The translations under genes and the position numbers were made by a program. A stretch of 19,866 nt of DNA from Bacteroidales bacterium (GTDB lineage: Bacteria > Bacteroidota > Bacteroidia > Bacteroidales > DTU049), in NCBI GenBank assembly GCA_030017935.1, contig JASEGF010000007.1:1408-21273 (forward strand), written 5' to 3'. Numbering within the stretch: position 1 is the stretch's first letter; each line of letters starts with the position of its first letter. Below the pieces are notes generated by a model that was given only the letters and a program-made list of their open reading frames with translations, did not search any database and was not told where the DNA came from. This document shows positions 7,322 to 17,100 of this stretch, in pieces.

Positions 7322-8539
7322 TTATATATTTTGAGTTTTTAAAAAATTGCTAACTATTTTAGCATAAAAATAATAAATATTATCAACTAAAGAGTCTATA
7401 ATACTGGTTTGTAGGCCAATGATGTTTTCAATTTTTCTCTTTTGTGAGTCGATGTATTCGATAAATGTTGTTTCTTGTCCTATATATTTATCAATATATT
7501 TGTTAGATTTATTTATTTTATCGTAGCAATACCAATGAAATGGATATATTACATAATTTTTGTGAATTTCTGTATCTATAGCATGGCAAACATCATTAAT
7601 AAAGTCTCTAATATTTTGATTTTTCGGATGGAATAACATAGGTTTTGAAAAATGAAAATGAATTTTACCTTTGAAATCTATCAAGCCTTCTTTCATTTCA
7701 TTTAATCTAAATTTATCAGTTTTCTTTAAAATCACTTTTGATTTATCTTGGTAATTAGATAAAATTTTATATGCTACACAAGGATCATATTCATAAGACA
7801 AAGAAACAGTTACTATATTATAATTATTCAATAATTCTATTTCTTGTCCTTTATCAGCAGATAATAGGAGCATACGTATTAGAGAATGTTGCGTTTTATC
7901 ATTACCATCCTTACTTCGGCCCTCTTGCTGAGCTATCCACATAGACTGTTTTCTTTCTAACAAAGTATTTTTTATGTAATTTGATAAATCAGTGGACACA
8001 TAATAAAATTTTTTGCCTTCTAAATCTCTATGAACAATAAAAGATTTGTTTAATCTTGCTAAATATTCTATCCATGGCTTTACAAATAAATTATTACCAA
8101 TGGCAGATTCAATAGTATCATAACCATTAGTCATTAGAATATAATTTAGTATAAATGGGTCTAATAGTATATCTCTGTGATTAGATATAAACAAATAAGT
8201 GTTGTCTTTTTGAATATTTTCTAATCCAGAATATGTAAGTCCAGAAACAGATTGTTTTAATAAATTTTCTAATAAAGGTTTTAATAAATCAAATTGCAAT
8301 TCTTTAATACTTTGTATATGAGATATCCTATTAAGTATCTCATCTACTTTATCTCTACCAAACTGATATGACAAAATTTCGATGAATAGATCTTCTTTTA
8401 TGATTTTTTGTAAATAATCATTTACTTCATTATCTCTAAAAGAGCGAATTTGATCAAAATTTTTTGCATTCATAATTTGCAAAATTAATAAAAGAAAATT
8501 TAATAAAATTGTGTATAAATTATTGTAATTAAATGGCAA
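7322..8539 (-). CDS. PlsC-family (lysophospholipid/glycerol-phosphate) acyltransferase
   Basis: 405 residues from the first ATG. The preferred start is codon 23 (ATG at 8471-8473, protein MNAKNFDQIRS), because a -7-like TAATTTTG lies immediately upstream of it (8480-8487) and the first 22 residues look like translated AT-rich spacer. The acyltransferase block begins at residue 118 (ISNHRDILLDP). The EGR motif is E206-G207-R208 in WIAQQEGRSKDGND, and IVTVSLSYEYDP follows at about 240-255. These are the motifs of PlsC-like enzymes that acylate glycerophospholipid precursors at the inner membrane. The catalytic His to Asp spacing is H-x5-D (H121 to D127), or H-x-D, instead of the textbook H-x4-D. 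As I recall, the same SNHRDI-type motif occurs in Bacteroidota homologues. The C-terminal helices (about 340-405) are family-specific. It is monocistronic. Confidence 0.85.
   Translation of the reverse strand: MPFNYNNLYTILLNFLLLILQIMNAKNFDQIRSFRDNEVNDYLQKIIKEDLFIEILSYQFGRDKVDEILNRISHIQSIKELQFDLLKPLLENLLKQSVSGLTYSGLENIQKDNTYLFISNHRDILLDPFILNYILMTNGYDTIESAIGNNLFVKPWIEYLARLNKSFIVHRDLEGKKFYYVSTDLSNYIKNTLLERKQSMWIAQQEGRSKDGNDKTQHSLIRMLLLSADKGQEIELLNNYNIVTVSLSYEYDPCVAYKILSNYQDKSKVILKKTDKFRLNEMKEGLIDFKGKIHFHFSKPMLFHPKNQNIRDFINDVCHAIDTEIHKNYVIYPFHWYCYDKINKSNKYIDKYIGQETTFIEYIDSQKRKIENIIGLQTSIIDSLVDNIYYFYAKIVSNFLKTQNI
8480..8487 (-). promoter_or_regulatory. Candidate -7 box for acyltransferase
   Basis: TAATTTTG on the minus strand matches TAnnTTTG and lies 6 bases before the ATG at 8473. 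It would favour that internal start over the ATG at 8539, and would give a near-leaderless transcript. No -33 TTG at 19-21 bases is visible, so support is modest. Confidence 0.3.
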
Positions 8540-8619
8540 ACTTAAAGTAAATCACAAACTATAGCAAGTTGCATTTGAGCATGATTTATGATAAAACAAG
8601 CAAGCCGCGTTGGAGAGAA

Positions 8620-8651
8620 ACAATTTTGTAGGGGTTTAAAATTGTAAACCC
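8620..8651. repeat. Two overlapping, mutually exclusive inverted repeats
   Basis: ACAATTTT (8620-8627) pairs perfectly with AAAATTGT (8638-8645) across a 10-base loop. GGGTTTA (8632-8638) pairs perfectly with TAAACCC (8645-8651) across a 6-base loop. The two stems share bases 8638 and 8645, so both cannot form at once. No T-run follows on the plus strand. It lies in the spacer between the divergent acyltransferase and transglutaminase-like genes, upstream of the predicted -7 box of the latter. Confidence 0.45.
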
Positions 8652-8697
8652 ATCAAATATATAAGAAAAATTTTCATCTTTATTCAATAAATTTATT

Positions 8698-8705
8698 TAT
8701 ATTTG
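8698..8705 (+). promoter_or_regulatory. Candidate -7 box for propeller-transglutaminase gene
   Basis: TATATTTG matches the TAnnTTTG consensus perfectly and lies 11 bases before the ATG at 8717. The -33 region holds only AT-rich sequence without a clear TTG, so this is a partial match. Confidence 0.35.
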
Positions 8706-8716
8706 AAAAAAAGATT

Positions 8717-10336
8717 ATGAAAAAAATTGTATTATTTTTTATAAATGTGGTGGTTGTCATTACATTATATGCTTATCCAGGTGAGGTTATAAATAAATTT
8801 AAAGCTCCAAATAAATTTAGTACTGGTCTCACTTTTGATGGCAAATATTTATGGGTGGCTGATAGAGGTACTGATTCATTGTATAAAATAGATGTGAAAA
8901 ATGGAAAAGTTTTAAAAACTTTACGTGCTCCAGCTTATTGGATTACTGGTTTAGCTTGGGATGGTAAATATTTGTGGGCAGTAGATGAGAGAGGTGGTAT
9001 CCCTAAAGGTGATGAATTTTTTGGTGGTCAATTATACATGATAGATACTGCCAACGGCAATATATTACATACTACACCATTACCTTTTACTAATCCACAA
9101 GATTTAGCATATGATGGTAAATATATGTGGGTAATAGACGCTAAATCAAATAAACTTATCAAATTTAATCCATTTGATGGTACATCCATATTAGAATTTG
9201 TTGCTCCAGCTCCTGGCTGTACAGGCTTGACTTTCGACGGAGAAAATATCTGGATTGCTAATAATTATAGAAATGAAATTTATCAAGTTTCTCCACAAGA
9301 TGGCAATGTAATTATTGTAACATCTTCACCTAATGAATATCCTCGTGGTATGGCATATGATGGCAATTATTTATGGCTCGTAGATAGTCAATCAGATACT
9401 ATTTATCAAATGAAAAAAAGCGATGAAGATAAATTCATTAGAATGAAATCTAGAACAGCTAAGCTCACTTTCACTCAAACAGCTATGAATTTCGGGCCAG
9501 GAAAAGCAAATACAGTTGATTTATATTTTGCTATCCCACAATCTATCGACAATCAAGATATAATAGGTGAAGTAGAATTTTCTATTAATCCAACAAAAAT
9601 TTTAACTGATAAATGGGGACAAAAAATAGCTTATTTCCATTTTGATAATGTGAATGCAGGTGAAAAAGTTCAAGTAGAAATGTATGTAAAAGCTAAGATG
9701 TTTGATACTCGCTACTTTATTTATCCTGATAAAGTTGGTTCTTTAAATGAAATTCCAGACAAATTAAAAGAAATATATTTAGTAGATGATGAAAAATATG
9801 ATATGAATAATCCAATTATTCGAAATGCACTTAAAGAGGCTATAGGTAATGAGACTAATGTATATAAAATTGTAAAAGGAATTTATTATTATTTACATGA
9901 GAAATTATATTATGAACGTACTGGAGGCTGGAATACTGCTCCCACAGTATTAGAAAGAGGTAATGGCTCTTGTTCCGAATATACTTTTGTCTTCATTTCT
10001 ATGTGTAGAGCTGCTGGAGTACCTGCTAGATATGTGGGATCAGTAGTGGAAAGAGGTGAGTTAGCGTCTATGGATGAAGTTTTTCATAGATGGGTAGAGG
10101 TATATTTACCTAATTATGGATGGATACCTGTTGATCCATCAGGTGGTGATGAAGCTTTACCAGCAGATAAAGCACGTTATTTCGGATTTACTGGACGCAG
10201 ATTTTTAATTACTACTACAGGTGGTGGCAATTCCGAATATTTAGATTGGAACTATAATGGTAATATACGCTTCACTACGGAGCCACAAACTTTTGTCGTT
10301 ACTGAAGCTTTTGGAGATTGGGAACCTACTGATTAA
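8717..10336 (+). CDS. Exported five-blade-repeat propeller protein with transglutaminase-like domain
   Basis: 539 residues. Residues 1-19 are a signal peptide (MKKIVLFF..., ending LYAYPG), so the mature protein is periplasmic or extracellular. Five propeller-like repeats start near residues 38, 79, 130, 171 and 212. Each carries a variant of LxxDGKYLWVxD (LTFDGKYLWVAD, LAWDGKYLWAVD, LAYDGKYMWVID, LTFDGENIWIAN, MAYDGNYLWLVD). An Ig-like linker spans about 245-335. The transglutaminase-core domain (about 365-500) has an intact Cys-His-Asp triad: C419 in GNGSCSEY, H457 in FHRWVEVY, D473 in WIPVDPSGG. Bacterial members act as peptidases or transferases on peptide or amine substrates; the substrate here cannot be told. 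The papain-like triad is complete, so an active enzyme is likely. It is a single gene, converging 4 bp away on the next gene. Confidence 0.88.
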   Translation: MKKIVLFFINVVVVITLYAYPGEVINKFKAPNKFSTGLTFDGKYLWVADRGTDSLYKIDVKNGKVLKTLRAPAYWITGLAWDGKYLWAVDERGGIPKGDEFFGGQLYMIDTANGNILHTTPLPFTNPQDLAYDGKYMWVIDAKSNKLIKFNPFDGTSILEFVAPAPGCTGLTFDGENIWIANNYRNEIYQVSPQDGNVIIVTSSPNEYPRGMAYDGNYLWLVDSQSDTIYQMKKSDEDKFIRMKSRTAKLTFTQTAMNFGPGKANTVDLYFAIPQSIDNQDIIGEVEFSINPTKILTDKWGQKIAYFHFDNVNAGEKVQVEMYVKAKMFDTRYFIYPDKVGSLNEIPDKLKEIYLVDDEKYDMNNPIIRNALKEAIGNETNVYKIVKGIYYYLHEKLYYERTGGWNTAPTVLERGNGSCSEYTFVFISMCRAAGVPARYVGSVVERGELASMDEVFHRWVEVYLPNYGWIPVDPSGGDEALPADKARYFGFTGRRFLITTTGGGNSEYLDWNYNGNIRFTTEPQTFVVTEAFGDWEPTD

Positions 10337-10340
10337 TTTT

Positions 10341-11051
10341 TTACTTTTGTATAACTAAAACATTATTAGTTTTTATTTGGTTATTTTCTTTAATTCTATA
10401 ATAGTAAATACCTTCTGGTAGCAGTGATAAATCTATACTATTGCTTATAATATTCTCTTGTAAAACTTTTGCTCCTAAAGAATTAAATATTTCTATTGTA
10501 AAATCTTTCCCAAAATCCAGATTTAAATTTGTTATACCACTGGTAGGATTAGGATAAAGTAAAATATTATTATTTTCTGCTAGCTCTTCTATGCCTACAG
10601 GAGTAGCTACATACACTGCTATCATACTAGCACTATCGGTAGTATTATTCATATCAAAAAAAGTATATCTAATGATAGAAGTTCCCAAATGACCTTTAGG
10701 ATAGTATTCGCCATAAAAATCATCACTATTAATAGAATGAGCTGGAATAGTAATATAATGGGGAGAAACTAAAACAGATGTATCATAGCACATTGACCAG
10801 CAAAAGCTATTTTCAGTGCCGGGAATAACACTGATTTCTGTCTTCTTTACCTTTACATTTAAATTATTATTACTAATGTTTTCTACAGCTAATTGCACAT
10901 ATTGTACAGTATATTGGCTACTATCCATAAACAAATAAATGCTATCATCATTTGCGAGCAGACTATTATGGTAATATAGTTTAAGTGAATTTTGTGAAAA
11001 TGCAAATAATGATGGGATTAATAATATTATAAAAGTAAAAATCTTTTTCAT
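10341..11051 (-). CDS. Secreted T9SS type A sorting-domain protein
   Basis: 236 residues. A signal peptide (1-19, MKKIFTFIILLIPSLFAFSQ) takes it across the inner membrane. The C-terminal domain (about 160-236) is a T9SS sorting signal. It opens with NNILLYPNPTSG (161-172), follows with FTIEIFNSLGAKVLQ, then LLPEGIYYYRI, and ends with a basic strand and VLVIQK. Such domains send the protein through the type IX system across the outer membrane and are cleaved there. The middle (25-150) is a beta-rich Ig-like domain with a close cysteine pair in FCWSMCYD (C84, C88), a pattern I recall from many short Bacteroidota sorting-domain proteins of unknown function. A minus-strand promoter-like pair lies upstream (CAATTTTG at 11066-11073, TTG at 11095-11097, 21 apart). 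The T9SS domain is the best taxonomic marker in the window. Confidence 0.9.
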   Translation of the reverse strand: MKKIFTFIILLIPSLFAFSQNSLKLYYHNSLLANDDSIYLFMDSSQYTVQYVQLAVENISNNNLNVKVKKTEISVIPGTENSFCWSMCYDTSVLVSPHYITIPAHSINSDDFYGEYYPKGHLGTSIIRYTFFDMNNTTDSASMIAVYVATPVGIEELAENNNILLYPNPTSGITNLNLDFGKDFTIEIFNSLGAKVLQENIISNSIDLSLLPEGIYYYRIKENNQIKTNNVLVIQK

Positions 11052-11102
11052 AATTATTTTTTTTACAAAATTGCAAATTTTTTTCTTAATTATTCAATAT
11101 TT

Positions 11103-12311
11103 TTATTTTGATTCAGAGAATTTATCATATATCATTTTATATTTCTCACAAAGCACGTTCAAATCATATTTCTGCAAGGCATTATCACGTATCACTTTTG
11201 AGTCAAATTTTGTATTTTTTAGTCGCTGGCAAGCATTAGTAAATTGATCTACATCAAACTTATCAATGACAACGCCACATTTATCATTTTCTATGTCATC
11301 TAGGTCTCCTATACCTTTATTAGTAATGATTGGTTTGCCCATTGCTATTGTTTCACTACACTTAATTGGAGAAGTTGCAATTCTTGTAAAATTATTATTT
11401 AGAAAAAATATAACATGAGTAGCCAAATTGATATATTCTGGCATAGCTGCTCTAGGCACATTATATATTATCTCCACCTCATCATGCCAATCATATTTAT
11501 CTATTTTTTCTAAAATTTTAGAATTTTTGCTATAAAATATAAGTGTAAATTTAGATGGTGAAAAGAACTTTCTATATACATTATAAAAGCTAAACATCTC
11601 ATCAAAAAGATACCAATTTTCGGCAGTACCAAAATATAATAAATTGTTTATCTGTTTTTCATTATGTGGCTTAATTTTACTAGGATCGAATAGGTCTATA
11701 TCTGTAGCACAAGGTATCACATATACATCATTGGGTGAGACTTCAAAGTGATTGATTAAATAATTTTTTGCAGCATTAGTGAGTACCACCACAGCATCAG
11801 AATTAGTAATCCATAATTTTTCTTTTTTCTTAAAAAAATTATATACAGCTCTATATATAGGATTATTAAGTGACCATAAATGTCCATCTACACGTTCATC
11901 AGCCCAGAAGCCTCTCATATCAAAAATTATAGGAATATTATTTTTTTTAGCTATGCCAAACGCCATCATCATTGGGATATAGCTACGTACATGTATCGCT
12001 GATATATCAGGATTATATTTCAAAATTTTTCTAATTTTCTCTTTCCCTTTATCAATATCATAGAGGGTAGATAAAACTGCAGGAGTTTTAGTATAATCTT
12101 CTGGATACCAAATCCAGTTATTTTTTTCAATTTTTTCCCATATTTTATCTTCATTTGTAGCCAATCTTTCTTTTTTTTCAAAACTTAAAATATGGTAACT
12201 AATTCCGCTTTGTGATAATCTTTCTAAATATGATATTACCTGAGATTGAGATACTGGATCAGACAATCCATCGTATGTAACATATAAAATGGTTTTGCTA
12301 TTTTGGTTCAT
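11103..12311 (-). CDS. Family 4 glycosyltransferase (GT-B fold)
   Basis: 402 residues. The GT4-type layout is visible. The N-terminal Rossmann half starts ILYVTYDGLSDPVSQSQV (8-25). A linker region has SDAVVVLTNAAKNYL (171-185) and VIPCATDIDLF (198-208). The C-terminal nucleotide-sugar half starts LLYFGTAENW (224-233) and carries the acidic motif IKCSETIAMGKPIIT (316-330), which normally contacts the sugar-nucleotide donor. It probably transfers a sugar to a glycan or lipid acceptor at the cytoplasmic membrane face; donor and acceptor are not determinable. Its ATG overlaps the asnB stop codon as ATGA (12308-12311), implying translational coupling, and it is the last gene of the cyclase-asnB-GT unit. 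No signal peptide or membrane helix is present. Confidence 0.85.
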   Translation of the reverse strand: MNQNSKTILYVTYDGLSDPVSQSQVISYLERLSQSGISYHILSFEKKERLATNEDKIWEKIEKNNWIWYPEDYTKTPAVLSTLYDIDKGKEKIRKILKYNPDISAIHVRSYIPMMMAFGIAKKNNIPIIFDMRGFWADERVDGHLWSLNNPIYRAVYNFFKKKEKLWITNSDAVVVLTNAAKNYLINHFEVSPNDVYVIPCATDIDLFDPSKIKPHNEKQINNLLYFGTAENWYLFDEMFSFYNVYRKFFSPSKFTLIFYSKNSKILEKIDKYDWHDEVEIIYNVPRAAMPEYINLATHVIFFLNNNFTRIATSPIKCSETIAMGKPIITNKGIGDLDDIENDKCGVVIDKFDVDQFTNACQRLKNTKFDSKVIRDNALQKYDLNVLCEKYKMIYDKFSESK

Positions 12312-14143
12312 AGTTTATGAGATTCTAAATAATAATTTAATATATATAAATTCCATATTCTACCTGCTAAATATTCAATATTTTCATGATAAAAATTTGA
12401 AATTAAACTATTTACAAAATTATAATTTATAAAATTATAAATAGAGCTTTGGTGATTAGTCAATGAAGTAGTAATATTATCTTTTAACTCATTATGGCAC
12501 CAATTAGCTAACGGAATAGCGAACCCTTTTTTAGGTCTATCATATAGCTCTCTGGGTAGATAATCTGATAAAATGTCTTTTAGCATTATTTTTAATTGAT
12601 TACCATGCATTTTATATTTTGCAGGTATAGACCATGCTAAATCTGCTAACTGTGTACTCAATAATGGTGGACGAAGTTCTAAAGTGTTTGCCATGCTAGC
12701 TCTATCTACTTTTACTAATAAATCATCGGGCAAATAATAGGTAAAATCGAACCATTCTTGCCTTAGAGTAGCATCATCAATATTTATATTTGAGAAATTT
12801 AATTGAAAATCCTGATTTAATAAATCTTTTAGCTGCCAACTAGTGAAATAGTTATTCTCAATTGAAAAAATATTAGAATGCAAATTATCTTTGATATCAA
12901 AAAACTGTCCCCAGCGATTAAATCTATGTGAAGGAATATTTTTGAATATAGCACTAGCAAATGGTTTTAGGATACTAACTACTGGATTTGTTAATCTTTT
13001 AGCCCATCTATACATACCGTAGCCCATAAATAATTCATCCCCACCATCACCAGATAGAGCTACTTTTACATAATTACTTGCAAAATCGCTAATAGCATGA
13101 GTAACTAAAAAGCTAGAATCTGCTAATGGTTCATCCATTTTTATCAAAACATTCTCTAAATTTTGAGTTAAAAAATCGTAATCAACCATTAGAGGCAAAT
13201 ATTCTATGCCAAGGAAATTAGCTATCTTTCTAGCATAATCTCCTTCATTAAAAATTTTAACTTTTTGCTCAATAGTAAATGCTGTTATTGGATTAGTTTG
13301 GTTTCTAGCAGCTATGCTAGCTACTAAACTGCTATCTATACCTCCAGATAGTAATACTCCAATCTTCACATCACTTACGAGTGCTCCTTTTACAGCTTTT
13401 TCTATAGCTTGTTTTACCTGCTCTCTAGCTTGGGAATACTTAATATTTTGATTTTTTATTACTTCGAAATAATGATATTGATGCAGCTCAAAATTATTAT
13501 GTTTGACTTTAGCAAAATGGCCTGCAGGAAATTTTTTTACTTGCGAAAGTATAGTAAAAGGATGTGGTATATATCCCAAATGTAAGTAGTAAGCTACAGC
13601 CATCTCGTCAACAGATATATTAGGTAAAATTTCATAGAAAGCTTTTAATTCAGAAGCAAAACAAAAATAATTGTCAAATTTCGAAAAGTATAATGGTTTA
13701 ATGCCAATGGGATCTCTAGCTAAAACTAATGATTGATCTATTTGGTCCCATATAGCTATACTAAACATACCATCTAGTTTATCAAAGACAGTTTCTCCTT
13801 CTATGGCGAAAAGCTCTAGTATCATCTCAGTATCAGAATAAGATCTTAATTGCCTAAATGATTCAGGATATTTATGAGAGAAATAATATTTGATATCATT
13901 ATAATTGAATAATTCTCCATTATAAACAATAGTATATCTGCCATTTATAGATGTCATGGGCTGATTAGCATTTTCACTGAGATCGATAATAGACAATCGC
14001 TGATGTCCGAGAGTAATATTTGGACTTATAAAAAAATGATTAGCATCTTTGCCTCTATGAGCTAAACTATGAGTAAATGGATAAATTTTTTGTAAAAAAT
14101 CATCATTTGCATTTGAGCAATATATACCAGCTATTCCACACAT
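12308..14143 (-). CDS. asnB: Glutamine-dependent asparagine synthase / AsnB-type amidotransferase
   Basis: 611 residues, full length for AsnB. Residues 1-200 are a class II glutamine amidotransferase domain: catalytic Cys2 (MCGIAGIY), R49 in HQRLSIIDLS, N75-G76-E77 in VYNGELFN, and D104 in YSDTEMIL. Residues 230-611 are the ATP-dependent synthetase domain with the PP-loop SGGIDSS (266-272) and ALSGDGGDELFMGY. Known chemistry: glutamine hydrolysis supplies ammonia to an adenylated carboxylate, classically aspartate to asparagine. Versions next to glycosyltransferases in polysaccharide clusters often amidate sugar acids instead, and the coupled GT4 gene here suggests that role; this is inference. 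It starts 19 bp after the cyclase stop codon (cyclase stop at 14163, this start at 14143) and overlaps the GT gene by 4 bases, so the three genes are one transcription unit. Confidence 0.9.
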   Translation of the reverse strand: MCGIAGIYCSNANDDFLQKIYPFTHSLAHRGKDANHFFISPNITLGHQRLSIIDLSENANQPMTSINGRYTIVYNGELFNYNDIKYYFSHKYPESFRQLRSYSDTEMILELFAIEGETVFDKLDGMFSIAIWDQIDQSLVLARDPIGIKPLYFSKFDNYFCFASELKAFYEILPNISVDEMAVAYYLHLGYIPHPFTILSQVKKFPAGHFAKVKHNNFELHQYHYFEVIKNQNIKYSQAREQVKQAIEKAVKGALVSDVKIGVLLSGGIDSSLVASIAARNQTNPITAFTIEQKVKIFNEGDYARKIANFLGIEYLPLMVDYDFLTQNLENVLIKMDEPLADSSFLVTHAISDFASNYVKVALSGDGGDELFMGYGMYRWAKRLTNPVVSILKPFASAIFKNIPSHRFNRWGQFFDIKDNLHSNIFSIENNYFTSWQLKDLLNQDFQLNFSNINIDDATLRQEWFDFTYYLPDDLLVKVDRASMANTLELRPPLLSTQLADLAWSIPAKYKMHGNQLKIMLKDILSDYLPRELYDRPKKGFAIPLANWCHNELKDNITTSLTNHQSSIYNFINYNFVNSLISNFYHENIEYLAGRIWNLYILNYYLESHKL

Positions 14144-14162
14144 AAGACATTGCTTAGAAATA

Positions 14163-17100
14163 TTAACTGCTTATCCATTTATCTAGATTAATAAGATTAG
14201 AATAATCTACTAGTGTACTATATTTGTCCCAAAAATCTTTATTAGGTCTATAGCCTTCATCATCATTAGAATATTCTTCTTTTATTCTCAATAAATAATA
14301 CATAGGAGTGGGGCCTTTATATTTGATAGATATCTCTCCTCGATATTCTACCTCAAAAAAGTCTTTTAATAGTTCATATGTAGGAGCAGAGATATTAATT
14401 TTATTACTTTCACAAGTACTCTGCAATCGATTAGCCGTATTAACAGTATCACCCCAAATATCAAAAGCAAATTTTCTTTTTCCTACAACACCAGCTACTA
14501 CTTCACCAGTATTAATACCGACACGTAGTTTCCATCTCTCATTTTCTGGATTAATTTTATAAAATTTTTGAATAAATTGCTGCATCTCTAATGCAGCCAA
14601 TGCTGCATCTATCGCATGAGTTTGATTACGAATAGGTATGCCTCCTACACTCATATGTGAGTCTCCTATAGTTTTTAATTTTTCTAGTTTATTCCTCACA
14701 CATATCTCATCGAATTTACCAAATATATAATCTAAATTATTAACAACTATTTCAGAATCTAATTGATCACTTAGCTGACTAAAAGAAGTAAAATCAGTAA
14801 AAATAACGGATACAGAAGAATAAAACTCGGCTTCTATTTTGCCTTTTTCTTTTAATTCATTTGCTATTTTCACTGGCAATATGTTTATCAGTAATTTATC
14901 AGCTTTTTCCTTTTCTTTTTCTAGTTGTAAAGTTTTTTGTATGGTTTCTTTATTTTTAGTAAGAGCATATTCCTCTAGGAGTTTATTTCTTCTCAATATT
15001 AATCTATTAGAAAAATATACGATACCATAAATAGCTAAAATACCTAAAATAACATAGAAAATATATGAACCCACCGTTCTATAGATTGGTACATTGATGT
15101 GTATGGGTATATTAACTAAGGTTGTGATTTGTTCATTCTCATCAATAGCTTTTATATGAAAAGTGTAGTTACCTGGCTTCAATTTATCATATTCTCTACG
15201 ATGATGTGTGGTCCATTCAGACCAATCTCTATCATATCCTTCTAAATAAAAACTAAATTTTATGTTGTTTGTCATCTCTCTCTCTATGAGGTTAGTTCGC
15301 CACTCTATGCTGAGCTTATTAAGTGGATAAGGTATTTTTATGGTAGTATCTATCAGAGAGTAATTGTTTATCATATAGCTAGTATCTTTAGCATCTACAT
15401 TTAATGTAGCATATAATCTCAATGGAGCTGATTTTTTAAATAATTTTTTTTGATTTAGTACAAAAATGCCGTCGTCTGTAGAAAATAGTATATTATCGTT
15501 AGGGCCTTTTTTAATAGACAAAACTTCTAATTCATGAAACAGTTGTAAAGTTTTTTTAGTAACATATTTACCATTTTCTCTCATCATTAAATAAATTGGT
15601 TTATTAGGTAATTGCTTAGATGAGGTCTGTAGCCAAATGGTGTCACCATAAATTTTCAAAATATTTATAAAATGTAATGAATCATAAAAATTCCTTAAAG
15701 CAGGTTCTGCTAATGTTATTTGATCGTTATTAGTGTTTAATCGCCAAATATTGTTTGGAGAATAAACCAATATACTATTTTGGTCTTTTTCTAATAAATA
15801 ACCAGAAGAGAATGTTTTTTTTGTTGGCAAAGCTAATACTTGTATTTCTTGCAAATCATTAGAAGTAGTTATTTTAATAATTTTGGGCTCATCACAAGAA
15901 ATATAATGAACATAAGAACTATCGGACTTCTTAAAATTAATATTCGAAAAAGTAATACCTACTGGTAATGGGCTAGATAATGTTTTTACAAATTTTTTAT
16001 TTTTATAATAATAAATATTAAAAAAGTTTTCCGTAGTTGTAGTGAAGTATGTAGGCGAGGTTGTTACATTTATAGTACGAAAATTGCCAGTATCTATAGG
16101 TATAATGTTGTTTTTATAATCTAATGCATACAATCCTATATTAGATGCTACAATTACGAAACTATCTTTATCAAATTTTATTTTTTTTAGTTGCCAGCAG
16201 ATATTATCTATTGATGTTGTTTTGAAATAATTTGTACTTTTATCTATTTCCTCTACAAATAAATTAGTCCATCCTCCAGCGATTAACTTATTATTAAAAA
16301 AAATTACATCTAAAATAGAAGACGTAAGCCCATGTACTTTTGATAATAACGTAAAAGGATTATGAGTATTTATTTTGGCTATTCCATAGTCCATTGCTAG
16401 CCATATATTTTCATTAGGATCCAATGCTATTTTATTATGCGTTAAACTAATAAGTTGTGAAGAATGATTAAGAATATATTGTAAATTAAAATCTAAATCA
16501 TACACATAGGTGCCACCGAAATAAGTTGAGAAAATATAACTATCAGAAGATTTTTTAGCATCTAATATGCTATTTTGCAATAATTCTTTTTCAAAGGAGA
16601 AATCTATTTCTTCGATGTTTAATGTAGGTGATGCGATATTATCTATATTTAAAATGCCTTTATATATACCAGTTGCAGGGTCGATTATTAACAATGTATC
16701 ATTGGCATATGGCAAAAACATTGATATTTGACTATTTAGAGGATAGTTTCCTTTGATATATAATAATTTAGAACCAGACAAAAGGTATAAACCTGTCTTT
16801 GGATTATAAAAAAAAGCTGAATTATTAAAATTAATAAGATTCCCTTTGACATTAGTAAAAAGCACATCTACTTTATCTTTTATTAATCTAACAACGCTAT
16901 TATTATCTGATAGATAAATTCCATAATTTGTTTTAGCAGTACTCAAAAAATAGTCATTTGAAAAAGATAAATTTTTTGCATTATTAGTTAATGAGACATA
17001 TTTATAAGTTTTAGGATTAGAAATTATAAAATACCCAAATTCATTTTTAGAACCCACATATATTCTGTCATCATCAATGACAATGCTAGCAATAGCATCA

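Noticed and set aside
7066..7325. AAAATAATTTAT as a target-site duplication of the MITE
   Set aside because: The left copy is separated from the terminal repeat by about 15 bases and the word is common in AT-rich sequence; adjacency fails.
7110..7334. 74-codon plus-strand open frame
   Set aside because: It lies almost wholly inside the MITE-like inverted-repeat element, shows no recognisable protein motif and has no start context.
10336..10341. Bidirectional terminator between the convergent genes
   Set aside because: Only 4 bases separate the stop codons and no hairpin with a T-run is visible around them.
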